Shown piece by piece: positions 1 to 6,882 of a stretch of 31,177 nt of DNA; within the stretch, counting starts at the first letter, position 1, and every line of letters begins with the position of its first letter. The position numbers and the translations under genes are program-made. Source of the DNA: Ruminococcaceae bacterium UBA1741 (GTDB taxonomy: Bacteria > Bacillota > Clostridia > Oscillospirales > Acutalibacteraceae); assembly GCA_002315685.1 (NCBI GenBank), contig DCHX01000019.1:1-31177 (forward strand), read 5' to 3'. Below the pieces are notes generated by a model. That model was given only the letters and a program-made list of their open reading frames with translations, searched no databases and was not told where the DNA came from.

Positions 1-85
1 CGTGCTTTGATTTTAAGTCTTTGACGAGGTTTATGATTTGAACGGAAAAGGACAAAGATAAATCGGCAAGTTTGTTTTCTTTCAT
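1..85 (-). CDS. Four-helix-bundle protein (S23/IVP-like), N-terminus only
   Basis: Only the first 28 codons are inside the window; the gene continues past the left edge. The visible peptide starts MKENKLADLS and continues SFSVQIINLVKDLKSK. This resembles the first helix of the four-helix-bundle family that includes the protein encoded in 23S rRNA intervening sequences, whose members often begin with MKEN, a short loop, then F-A/S-V-x-I-x-x-L-x-K. The ATG at 83-85 is preceded by AAGGTGG (rc of 95-101) at normal spacing and by a promoter at 110-138. The molecular role of free-standing members is not established. An array of palindromes lies directly upstream, and a remnant of the same kind of protein lies at 9752-9874. 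The family call rests on 28 residues, so it is probable rather than certain. Confidence 0.6.
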   Translation of the reverse strand, partial: MKENKLADLSLSFSVQIINLVKDLKSKH

Positions 86-109
86 AAGCAGATACCACCT
101 TTCTATAAA

Positions 110-138
110 ATAATACCATATTAAAGGAAGGAAATCAA
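110..138 (-). promoter_or_regulatory. Promoter for the four-helix-bundle gene
   Basis: On the minus strand there is TTGATT (138..133), a 17-nt spacer, then TATTAT (115..110) with an upstream TG (extended -10). The predicted start of transcription lies about 20 nt before the ATG. The -35 hexamer overlaps the outer edge of the palindrome array by two bases. Confidence 0.5.
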
Positions 139-312
139 TGATGTCGCCGACTTTGTCGGCTAATGATGTTTCGCAGCTTTGCTCCGAAATGATGTTGTTC
201 GCTTTGCTCACAATGATGCGATATTTGCCCTTATGCCCCGCAGGGCACATCATCAGCGAAGCGTCATCATTGCCGAAGGCAACATCATTTGCCCGAAAGG
301 GCAAACATCATT
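137..312. repeat. Array of seven short palindromes separated by ATGATG/CATCAT spacers
   Basis: The stretch consists of small hairpins at 146-160 (GCCGAC/GTCGGC), 169-189 (TTTCG-AGC/GCT-CGAAA), 195-213 (TTGT-GC/GC-ACAA), 234-247 (TGCCC/GGGCA), around 256-262 (GC-GAA-GC, weak), 270-282 (TTGCC/GGCAA) and 288-305 (TTTGCCC/GGGCAAA). The left three are separated by ATGATG and the right ones by CATCAT, so the array changes orientation near its middle. Its ends are inverted copies, AATGATGT (137-144) and ACATCATT (305-312). All hairpins differ in sequence but keep GAA, GAAA, CGCA or TTT loops. It looks like a non-coding, MITE- or REP-like element. Reading frames through it give Met-rich peptides of no family and are not genes. 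Confidence 0.75.
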
Positions 313-313
313 C

Positions 314-353
314 AAAAAAGTCCCTTTTGTCAAACGACAAAAGAGACTTTTTT
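314..353 (-). terminator. Intrinsic terminator of tRNA-Arg, symmetric
   Basis: AAAAAAGTC-CTTTTGTC (314-331) pairs with GACAAAAG-GACTTTTTT (336-353) around an AAAC loop, with one internal mismatch. Read on the minus strand it follows the tRNA 3' end directly and ends in a U run. It would also work on the plus strand. Confidence 0.8.
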
Positions 354-355
354 GT

Positions 356-432
356 TGGCCCGCCCGAAGGGATTCGAACCCCCGTTCTTCAGAATCGGAA
401 TCTGCTGCGTTATCCAACTGCGCCACGGACGG
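356..432 (-). tRNA. tRNA-Arg (anticodon CCG)
   Basis: A full cloverleaf is visible on the minus strand: acceptor CCGTCCG/CGGGCGG, D arm with AGTTGGATAA, anticodon loop TTCCGAT (anticodon CCG, reading CGG), five-base variable loop AGAAC, T arm GGGGG-TTCGAAT-CCCTT, discriminator G and encoded CCA. The top pair of the anticodon stem (G27-A43) is a mismatch, and 13-22 is C-A, as in many tRNAs. An AT-rich TATAAT lies at 442..437 but is too close to the 5' end to be a normal -10, so transcription may start elsewhere or read through from galE. Confidence 0.93.
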
Positions 433-446
433 AAATATTATAATAA

Positions 447-476
447 TGTAGAGAAGTACAAAAGCACCTCTCTACA
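447..476 (-). terminator. Hairpin after galE
   Basis: TGTAGAGA (447-454) pairs with TCTCTACA (469-476), with further partial pairing around an AAAA loop. It lies 10 nt past the galE stop on the minus strand. It is followed by an A/T mixture rather than a clean U run, so it may be a leaky terminator or a processing signal before tRNA-Arg. Confidence 0.5.
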
Positions 477-485
477 CGAAGCATT

Positions 486-1499
486 TTATTCGGTGTAGCC
501 TTGCGGATTACCGCTTTGCCACGCCCAAGTATCCTCACACATCTCGTCAACACCAAGCTCGGCTTCCCAACCTAAAAGCTCTTTTGCCTTATCGGCATCG
601 GCATAAACCTCATCGGGGTCTCCCGGTCTTCTTTCGTCAATAACATAAGGGATTTCCACGCCCGAAGCCTTTACAAAAGCATCGCGCAACTGCAAAACAC
701 TCGTGCCGTTACCGGTGCCCAAGTTTATTGCCTCGCAACCCTCGTTTTTAAGCACATAGCCGACAGCCTTTACATGACCTTTCGCCAAATCAACAACATG
801 TATGTAATCTCTGACACCTGTTCCGTCAACCGTATTATAATCATTACCGAAAACATGAAGCTTTTCAAGCTTTCCGACAGCAACCTGAGCAATATACGGC
901 ATAAGGTTATTTGGAATACCCTTAGGGTCCTCACCGATTATTCCCGATTTATGCGCACCGATAGGATTAAAATATCTAAGAAGTGCAATAGACCAACTGT
1001 TATCGGAAACATACAAATCACGCAAAATCTCCTCAATAAAGAGCTTTGTGCGACCGTATGGGTTAATAGCACCCGTAGGCATACCCTCTTTTAAGGGCAT
1101 CTCCTTTGCAACACCGTAAACGGTAGCGGAGGAAGAAAAAACAAGCTTCTTTACATTAAACTCGGTCATTACCTCTATCAATGTAAGAGTGCTTTCAATA
1201 TTATTTTTATAATACATAATAGGCTCTCTAACCGATTCGCCTACCGCTTTCAGTCCTGCAAAATGTATTGTAGCCTCAATATTATTTTCATTAAAAATTT
1301 TTCTTAAAGCTTCTTTGTCTCTGACATCATTTTCGTAAAACTTTACTTTTTTACCTGTTATCTTTTGAACACGGTTCAACGATTCCTTTGAACTATTGTT
1401 AAGATTGTCAACTACTACAACCTCATAACCCGCATTAAGCATTTCCACGCAAGTATGACTGCCGATATATCCGGCGCCACCGGTAACTAAAACTGCCAT
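486..1499 (-). CDS. galE: UDP-glucose 4-epimerase
   Basis: A 337-residue extended short-chain dehydrogenase, the usual GalE length. It interconverts UDP-glucose and UDP-galactose (Leloir pathway, sugar nucleotides for surface polysaccharides) in the cytoplasm with bound NAD. Visible features are the Rossmann motif TGGAGYIG (6-13), the SSSATVYG segment with catalytic Ser124, the catalytic pair Tyr148-x3-Lys152 in NPYGRTK, and DYIHVVDLA (231-239). The start is set at the ATG at 1499, where GGGGATAA provides a ribosome site; an upstream in-frame extension lacks homology. It is the last gene of the minus operon that begins at 4183, and a tiny membrane-peptide gene ends one base before its start. 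Its link to the capsule-control genes at 6.9-9.3 kb is plausible but inferred. Confidence 0.95.
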   Translation of the reverse strand: MAVLVTGGAGYIGSHTCVEMLNAGYEVVVVDNLNNSSKESLNRVQKITGKKVKFYENDVRDKEALRKIFNENNIEATIHFAGLKAVGESVREPIMYYKNNIESTLTLIEVMTEFNVKKLVFSSSATVYGVAKEMPLKEGMPTGAINPYGRTKLFIEEILRDLYVSDNSWSIALLRYFNPIGAHKSGIIGEDPKGIPNNLMPYIAQVAVGKLEKLHVFGNDYNTVDGTGVRDYIHVVDLAKGHVKAVGYVLKNEGCEAINLGTGNGTSVLQLRDAFVKASGVEIPYVIDERRPGDPDEVYADADKAKELLGWEAELGVDEMCEDTWAWQSGNPQGYTE

Positions 1500-1500
1500 T

Positions 1501-1635
1501 TTATCCCCTTTTTTCCTCGTTATTGTTACACTGCAAATAACCGCCCTTTGTAAGCTTATCAAAAATAGAAAGGGCGCTCAAAAAAGCAAATATTACCGAA
1601 ATAAAAGTAGCCAAAGCCTTTATGATTTTTCTCAC
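1501..1635 (-). CDS. Small single-pass membrane peptide, 44 aa (not a known family)
   Basis: This is a short open frame between the lipoprotein gene and galE. It starts at a GTG (1635..1633) preceded by AAAGGA with about 10 nt spacing, and its TAA (1503..1501) lies within the galE ribosome-binding region, suggesting translational coupling. The peptide has a basic start (VRKIIK), one hydrophobic segment (about residues 7-25, ALATFISVIFAFLSALSIF), then a short polar tail with a single Cys and the acidic-basic end NNNEEKRG. An in-frame GTG three codons earlier is badly placed relative to the ribosome site. I do not recognise a family. Placement, spacing and composition argue for a real gene, but at this size chance cannot be excluded without homologs. 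Confidence 0.55.
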   Translation of the reverse strand: MRKIIKALATFISVIFAFLSALSIFDKLTKGGYLQCNNNEEKRG

Positions 1636-1682
1636 AGTTTTCACATCCTTTAAGATTCCTATATATGATAACAAAATTATAT

Positions 1683-2180
1683 CTATTTTACAAGAGTGAA
1701 TTTGCTGAATTCCATTTTAATTTTTCCGTCTTCTGTTTCAAGCGAAAGCGGAGAGCCGTTCGGAGAAACATATACCGAATAATAAGTATCCGCACAGTTG
1801 CCGTCAAGCCTATAATTCCCCTTATCCGCATACGCTTTTTTGCTCTTGGCGTTTTCAAAAAAGTCAAAGAGAAGTCTCAACAAATTATCACGGGGCATAT
1901 CAACAAGCTCGTGTTGTGTTTCAAGTCCTAAATATTTTTCAATAATACCGTTTTTCGAAACCGTAAAGGTCATTCCCTTTAATTCGCTTGGAAAAATCGC
2001 AGTACACTCCATTTTTAAGGGGTTATTATCGGCAACTACGCTGAATTCGTATTTCTCGTTCTGCACCGTAGCCTTACAGTAAAATGAAACACTTGCAGTA
2101 TTTATTTCTATTTCCTTTTTACTATTGCAACCGCAAAGCAAAAGCATAAACACAAAAAACGGTATTAAGATTTTTTTCAA
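1683..2180 (-). CDS. Putative lipoprotein of unknown function
   Basis: A 165-residue protein with a type II signal peptide: MKKILIPF, a hydrophobic core, and lipobox L15-C16-G17-C18, so Cys18 should be lipidated and the protein anchored outside the membrane. The mature part, with alternating polar and hydrophobic stretches ending MEFSKFTLVK, suggests a beta-rich domain that I cannot assign. Initiation is at TTG (2180..2178), 9-10 nt after AGGAG; there is no better ATG. It is 19 nt downstream of the NAD(P)HX repair gene in the same operon. The function cannot be inferred from these neighbours. Confidence 0.75.
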   Translation of the reverse strand: MKKILIPFFVFMLLLCGCNSKKEIEINTASVSFYCKATVQNEKYEFSVVADNNPLKMECTAIFPSELKGMTFTVSKNGIIEKYLGLETQHELVDMPRDNLLRLLFDFFENAKSKKAYADKGNYRLDGNCADTYYSVYVSPNGSPLSLETEDGKIKMEFSKFTLVK

Positions 2181-2199
2181 GCGGAACCACTCCTAAAAC

Positions 2200-3657
2200 T
2201 TATAAGGTTTTAAGTTCCGCAATAATATCGGTAGGCAATAGTCCTTCCATAGAATATTGGGAGAGCGCCTTGTCCCCTGCGTATCCGTGAAGCCAAACGG
2301 CGTTAAGGGAAGCCTCTAACGTAGATTCGCCTAAGCAAAGCCGTGCGGTTATCATTCCCGCAAGGACATCACCGCTGCCGCCCGTAGCCATACCCGAATT
2401 TCCCGTCATATTGAAATAAACCTTTCCGTCGGGCGAGGCTATTACCGTTCTTGCTCCTTTTAGCACAACAACGGTGTTGAATCTTGTAGCCACGCGCTTC
2501 GCATATTCAGGTCTGTTGGCTTCAATATTGCTGACATTCGTTTCGCAAAGCCGTGCCATTTCTTTCGGATGCGGTGTAATTACTGTCGGAACTTTAATTT
2601 TCTTTAATAATTGTATGTCCCGACTAAGTGCATTTATTCCATCAGCATCAATTACTGTCGGAATAGTTGTAATTTGCAAAGCTCTAAACACAAGCTTCAC
2701 CGCTTCCTCGCTCTTTCCGAGCCCACAGCCTATAAGCATAGCATTTGAGGAAGAAAGTGCAGATACAAGTTGTTTTTCGTAAACATCCATTGCACCGCTT
2801 TGGGTTGTTAAAACGGGAATCGCAACCGCTTCCGGCACACTTACCGTAAAGGCGGAATAGTTTTTATCGCATACAAAGCTTTTCACCATTCCGACACCGC
2901 TTACAAGCGCCGCCTTTGCCGAAAGAACAGATGCACCGCACATACCGTAGCTTCCCGTTACCATAAGCGCCGTGCCGTATGTTCCCTTATGCGTATTTAT
3001 TTTTCTTTTGGGTTTTAACGGCATTTCGGTAGTTTGATAGGCATATTCCGTAGTTTTTACTCCGATATCAAGCAGTATAACCTTACCGCAATAATCAAGA
3101 GTGCAAGGCAAAACAAAGCAAGGTTTAAGAGCAATAAAAGTAAGAGTAAAATCGGCACAAAAGGCATTATATGAAAACTTTCCGTCGGCATTAACACCGC
3201 TCGGAATATCAATAGCTATTTTTAAGGCATTTGTGTCATTCATTTTATTTACCGTTTCAAGAATATCCCCGTCAAGCTCTCTGTTAAGTCCGATACCGAA
3301 AAGGGCATCTATAAGTATATCGCAACTGCTCGGAATATCGTTTACGATAGTTATATCATCGGCTAAATATAAAAATTCGTCAGCGGGACTTGATGTAGGC
3401 TTGCCCATAGGGAAAACAAGAGTTACAAAAGCACCCTTTGATTTAAGCAGGTTTGCAACAACAATTCCGTCCCCGCCGTTGTTACCGCATCCGCAGACAA
3501 CACATATTTTCTTTGCTACAACATCAAAATTGTTGATTATATATTCAAAAGTTGTTTTTGCGGCTTTTTCCATCAGTGAACTAAAACAAGAAAAGATGCC
3601 GCTTTGGACGGCATCTCGCTCTGCCGTTCTTATTTGTGTGGCAGTAAGTATCTTCAT
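2200..3657 (-). CDS. nnr: Bifunctional NAD(P)H-hydrate epimerase / ADP-dependent NAD(P)H-hydrate dehydratase
   Basis: At 485 residues this has the fused YjeF_N plus carbohydrate-kinase-like architecture of the Nnr repair enzyme. The N-terminal domain (about 1-215) carries GCGNNGGDG (56-64), the epimerase signature. The C-terminal domain (about 220-485) carries HKGTYGTALMVTGS, the TPHPKEMARL loop and the GNSGMATGGSGDVLAGM nucleotide-binding segment. Together they epimerise and dehydrate damaged NADHX/NADPHX back to NAD(P)H. The ATG at 3657 follows GGAGAAAAATT. It lies 13 nt after the DUF6106-like gene and before the lipoprotein gene. No key motif is missing. In many bacteria the same protein is annotated yjeF. 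Confidence 0.95.
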   Translation of the reverse strand: MKILTATQIRTAERDAVQSGIFSCFSSLMEKAAKTTFEYIINNFDVVAKKICVVCGCGNNGGDGIVVANLLKSKGAFVTLVFPMGKPTSSPADEFLYLADDITIVNDIPSSCDILIDALFGIGLNRELDGDILETVNKMNDTNALKIAIDIPSGVNADGKFSYNAFCADFTLTFIALKPCFVLPCTLDYCGKVILLDIGVKTTEYAYQTTEMPLKPKRKINTHKGTYGTALMVTGSYGMCGASVLSAKAALVSGVGMVKSFVCDKNYSAFTVSVPEAVAIPVLTTQSGAMDVYEKQLVSALSSSNAMLIGCGLGKSEEAVKLVFRALQITTIPTVIDADGINALSRDIQLLKKIKVPTVITPHPKEMARLCETNVSNIEANRPEYAKRVATRFNTVVVLKGARTVIASPDGKVYFNMTGNSGMATGGSGDVLAGMITARLCLGESTLEASLNAVWLHGYAGDKALSQYSMEGLLPTDIIAELKTL

Positions 3658-3670
3658 AATTTTTCTCCGA

Positions 3671-4183
3671 TTATTTGAAAGCAGAATTTGAAAGGTATTT
3701 AGGCAAAGATTTCACAACACCTTCAATTATTCTTTCGTTTGGGGCAAATACTAATACACAGGTGCCCTTGCCCTCTTTATTCGCTATAAGCTTATAGGCA
3801 TTTTTATCATCAATATTACAGGCAATAACCGTCTTTTCGTTATTTTGAGATGTTCTTTGATTCGGATTGTATTTTTCAACCGAAGTAACATTTTCAATAT
3901 CAAAAGACATTACTCTTTTTCTTGAACTTTTTGCCGTAATCTTGTCAATATCAAGTGTCCCATTAGTAACTATATACTCATACTCAACAAAAAACATTTT
4001 AGTTAATCGGTATGCACCGTAGCCGATTAGTCCTGCTATCGCTACGGCAAATACAAACAACGCCGACAAAAAGCAAAGGGCAAGATAAGCCAATATTATA
4101 GCCAACAACCAAATACCGATAATCAGCGCATAATTTTTAGCACTTTTCTTAATAACTACAATTTGCTCAAAAAATGTATCCAT
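3671..4183 (-). CDS. DUF6106-like small membrane protein
   Basis: A 170-residue protein starting MDTFFEQIVVIKKSAKNY, followed by two close hydrophobic segments (about residues 20-60, WLLAIILAYLALCF and FVFAVAIAGLIGYGAY) and a polar domain. The polar part contains EYEYIVTNGTLDIDKI and a mid-portion with SFDIENV, resembling a PH-like domain attached to a membrane hairpin. The start is the second possible Met (4183), because GGAG sits 9 nt before it. From memory the MDTFFEQIV start matches the Clostridia family DUF6106, whose function is unknown. It is first in the operon leading to galE and has its own promoter overlapping that of the ABC exporter. Confidence 0.7.
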   Translation of the reverse strand: MDTFFEQIVVIKKSAKNYALIIGIWLLAIILAYLALCFLSALFVFAVAIAGLIGYGAYRLTKMFFVEYEYIVTNGTLDIDKITAKSSRKRVMSFDIENVTSVEKYNPNQRTSQNNEKTVIACNIDDKNAYKLIANKEGKGTCVLVFAPNERIIEGVVKSLPKYLSNSAFK

Positions 4184-4213
4184 AAACACTAACTCCATAT
4201 TTTTATTTGCAAC

Positions 4214-4242
4214 TTGAAATATATTCTATTTTAGTATATAAT
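4214..4242 (+). promoter_or_regulatory. Promoter of the ABC exporter gene
   Basis: TTGAAA (4214-4219), a 17-nt spacer and TATAAT (4237-4242) give a near-consensus promoter with a leader of roughly 70 nt. Its -35 lies in one arm of the inverted repeat ACTTGAAAT (4212-4220) / ATTTCAAGT (4250-4258). A 14-bp perfect palindrome, TATATAATTATATA, covers 4235-4248. Confidence 0.65.
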
Positions 4243-4256
4243 TATATAAATTTCAA
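4228..4256 (-). promoter_or_regulatory. Promoter of the DUF6106-nnr-galE operon
   Basis: On the minus strand TTGAAA (4256..4251), a 17-nt spacer and TAAAAT (4233..4228). It occupies the same 45 bp as the plus-strand exporter promoter, so the two polymerases should exclude one another. Confidence 0.6.
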
Positions 4257-4318
4257 GTACAAAAGATGCGAAAGCCTAATGAAAATTAAAAATATGTTTA
4301 TTAAACTTACGAAAGTGA

Positions 4319-5998
4319 ATGATATTATTGAATAAACCGACATCGGCAAAAACCGCAAATCCGATTCGTTGGGTTGCAAATCAAACTAAGAAATTTTTGC
4401 CGGGAATAATTGTTATATCTTTAATAGATATTGTTTTATCACTTATAATGATATACTTGGCTTATGTTTCTAAGGGTGTTATTGACAGCGGTGCTAAGGG
4501 AAACACCAACAAATTTATATTTTACTCTGTTGTTATTTTTTCCGTAATTTTATGCCAACTGCTCTTAAACGCATTGTCCTCAATGCTTACTGTTCAAATA
4601 AGCGGAAAATATATAAACTCTATGAGAGAATATATGTTTTCTTCGGTTATGGCAAAAAAGTATTCAAAGCTTTTCGGTCATCACTCGGGCGACATATTAA
4701 ACCGTTTTACTTCGGATATTGATACCGTAGCCTCGGGCGCTATTAACATTATACCTTCTATTACCTCAATGATTACGAAAATCGTTGTAGGTACGGCGGC
4801 GTTAATCTTTGAAAATTGGATTTTTGCCGTTGCCGTATTGCTAATAGGCTTTATTGTTCCTCTTTGCGGAAGACTTGTCAGCAAGAAATATAAATCCGTA
4901 CATAAGGAGGTCCAAAAAAGCGAAGGTAAAACCCGCTCGTTTATTCAAGAGGGATTTGCAAATATCGTTGTGATAAAAACCTTTATAAGCGAAGCTCCTA
5001 TAATTGATACGCTTAAAAAGTATATGAACGAAAACCTAAAACTTAAATTAAAGAGGAATGTGTATTCCATTATCGTTCATACCCTTTTGAATGCTTTTTT
5101 TACTATCGGATATTATATTATTTTGGTATGGGGCTCCTCGATGCTTGTAACGGGAGTTTTTACATTCGGTACACTTAACTATTATTTACAGCTTGTATCA
5201 ATATTAAGGGCTCCGCTTCAAAATATTTCGGGAATATTACCTTCATATTATTCTATGACCGCCTCGGCTGAACGCTTAATGGAAATTGAAGATATGGAGG
5301 ACGAGCCGACAATAATCGACCAAGCACAGCTTAACGAAATAAAATCCTCTTTTGAAAAAATCAGTGTCGATAATCTCGCCTTTGCTTATGAGAATGAGCT
5401 TGTGCTTAAAAATTGTTCGTTCGATATTAATAGAGGCAAAATTACCGCAATAACCGGCGAATCGGGTAGCGGTAAAAGTACATTGTTTAAGTTAATATTA
5501 GGACTTTATGAGCCTACGGGAGGAAGTATCACTTTTAACGGAAAGACAAAGGTTGATGCCTCTACAAGAGGTATGTTTTCCTATGTACCGCAAAGCAATA
5601 TGATGCTTTCGGGTACGATTAGGGAAAATATCACACTCGGAAATCCGAATATCACGGACGAACAAATTATCAGCGCCGCAAAATCCGCCGTAATATACGA
5701 TTTTATAGAAAGTCTGCCAAACGGCTTTGAAACCGTTTTAACCGAGCGTGGCGGAGGACTTTCGGAGGGACAGCTTCAAAGAATTTCAATAGCCCGTGCT
5801 TTGATTCTTGATGCGCCGATTTTACTGCTTGATGAATCCACCTCGGCACTTGACGAGGAAACCGAAACCGAACTTTTGTCTAATATTAAAAACATTTCGG
5901 GAAAGACAATACTCTTTATTACCCATAGGCATACCTCTCTCGGTGTTTGCGATACTGTTGTTCATGTAAAAGACAAAAAATATTCGGTTATTAAATAA
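4319..5998 (+). CDS. ABC exporter half-transporter (fused membrane and ATPase domains)
   Basis: A 559-residue protein with an N-terminal ABC_membrane domain (about 25-310, six hydrophobic helices) and a C-terminal ATPase. The ATPase shows Walker A GESGSGKST (380-388), the Q-loop in YVPQSNMM, signature LSEGQ (481-485), Walker B ILLLDES and the H-loop in THRHT. It should act as a dimer (homodimer, since no partner gene is adjacent) exporting a substrate that cannot be read from the sequence; lipid, peptide or drug are all possible. The ATG at 4319 has only a weak GAAAGTGA site, and a stop lies immediately upstream in frame, so no longer start exists. It is the sole plus-strand protein gene in the first 30 kb and is followed by a terminator. 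Confidence 0.9.
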   Translation: MILLNKPTSAKTANPIRWVANQTKKFLPGIIVISLIDIVLSLIMIYLAYVSKGVIDSGAKGNTNKFIFYSVVIFSVILCQLLLNALSSMLTVQISGKYINSMREYMFSSVMAKKYSKLFGHHSGDILNRFTSDIDTVASGAINIIPSITSMITKIVVGTAALIFENWIFAVAVLLIGFIVPLCGRLVSKKYKSVHKEVQKSEGKTRSFIQEGFANIVVIKTFISEAPIIDTLKKYMNENLKLKLKRNVYSIIVHTLLNAFFTIGYYIILVWGSSMLVTGVFTFGTLNYYLQLVSILRAPLQNISGILPSYYSMTASAERLMEIEDMEDEPTIIDQAQLNEIKSSFEKISVDNLAFAYENELVLKNCSFDINRGKITAITGESGSGKSTLFKLILGLYEPTGGSITFNGKTKVDASTRGMFSYVPQSNMMLSGTIRENITLGNPNITDEQIISAAKSAVIYDFIESLPNGFETVLTERGGGLSEGQLQRISIARALILDAPILLLDESTSALDEETETELLSNIKNISGKTILFITHRHTSLGVCDTVVHVKDKKYSVIK

Positions 5999-6000
5999 CA

Positions 6001-6026
6001 ATTACATACTAAAATTACATACTAAA
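6001..6026. repeat. 13-bp tandem duplication
   Basis: ATTACATACTAAA occurs twice back to back just after the exporter stop codon, in front of the terminator hairpin. It probably reflects a small slippage or duplication event. Confidence 0.8.
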
Positions 6027-6061
6027 AGGGACTGTAAAACAAGAGTTTTTACAGTCCCTTT
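6024..6061. terminator. Bidirectional terminator between convergent genes
   Basis: AAAAGGGACTGTAAAA (6024-6039) pairs with TTTTACAGTCCCTTT (6047-6061). It serves the exporter on the plus strand and pgeF on the minus strand; the pgeF stop codon (6060-6062) overlaps it. Confidence 0.85.
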
Positions 6062-6878
6062 ATTTTAGCTCTATAATCATTGCCATATTACCTCGTTTTA
6101 CACCCTGCGCCCTATGTGAAAACATTTCACTTGAATTGCAAAAGGTGCAAATATCGGCAACATCAATATTACTTTCCGAAATTCCGCTTTCTATAAGAAT
6201 ATTCTTATTGGCGGTAATTAGGTCGAGCATATATTTTCCGTTTGGTTTTTTAACAAAAATACTTTCGGTATCAAACTTTGCTTTTTGAAATTCCGAAAAG
6301 ACGGTTTCGTCAACCTCGTAACAGCATTTATTTATGCAAGGCCCTATTCCCGCTATTATATCATTAGGGTTGCAGGAAAACTCGCTAACCATCTTTTCTA
6401 CCGTCTTTTGCCCTATTTTCTTAACAGTACCTCTCCAACCCGAATGGGAAGCGGCAATAACACCCTTTTTCGTATCACAAAAAATAAGAGGTGTGCAGTC
6501 GGCGTATTGGGTAACAAGAGCCACATTTTTTTGATTAGTTACAAGACCGTCAATATCGCAAAAGGGCGGTTTTGAAAAGCCCGTTCCCCTGTCTTTTGTT
6601 GTAACTGTCAGCAAATTATCGGTATGTGTTTGTTGAGAAAAAACAAGATTATCGGTATTTATTCCTATTTCATCGCAGATAATTTCGTAATTCTTTCGGA
6701 CACTTTTCTCGTCATCATTTCGGTTAAAGCTCATATTCATACTGCCGAAATAGCCTTTGCTCACTCCGCCGAGTCTTGTAGTAAAGGCGTGTTTTACCAT
6801 TCCCGATTCGACGAATTTCGGAAAGGTAATATAGACAAGATTTCCGTTTTTCTTTATATTAACGGTTTTACTCTGCAT
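6060..6878 (-). CDS. pgeF: Peptidoglycan editing factor PgeF / YfiH-type purine nucleoside phosphorylase
   Basis: A 272-residue member of the Cu-oxidase_4 (DUF152, YfiH/YlmD) family. The metal ligands typical of the family are visible: His85 in QQTHTD, Cys128 in QYADCTPL and His145 in SHSGWRGT; CCYEVDETV and CTFCNSSEMFSHR are also conserved. Family members phosphorolyse adenosine, inosine and related nucleosides, and in E. coli PgeF limits misincorporation of L-Ser into peptidoglycan. The older laccase label is less likely to reflect its role. The ATG at 6878 follows AAGGAATAATTGT. It is 4 nt past the cpsB stop, so it is probably co-transcribed with the capsule-control genes. Confidence 0.92.
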   Translation of the reverse strand: MQSKTVNIKKNGNLVYITFPKFVESGMVKHAFTTRLGGVSKGYFGSMNMSFNRNDDEKSVRKNYEIICDEIGINTDNLVFSQQTHTDNLLTVTTKDRGTGFSKPPFCDIDGLVTNQKNVALVTQYADCTPLIFCDTKKGVIAASHSGWRGTVKKIGQKTVEKMVSEFSCNPNDIIAGIGPCINKCCYEVDETVFSEFQKAKFDTESIFVKKPNGKYMLDLITANKNILIESGISESNIDVADICTFCNSSEMFSHRAQGVKRGNMAMIIELK

Positions 6879-6882
6879 ACAA

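Noticed and set aside
137..312. Possible CRISPR array
   Set aside because: The repeated spacer is only 6-8 bases, the units are palindromes of different sequence and length, and no cas gene is present.
437..442. TATAAT as -10 for tRNA-Arg
   Set aside because: It ends 4 bp before the tRNA 5' end and no -35 lies at suitable spacing.
138..451. Three overlapping plus-strand open frames giving Met-rich peptides
   Set aside because: They run through the palindrome array, the terminator and the tRNA antisense strand, so their openness comes from repeat composition; no ribosome site or family resemblance.
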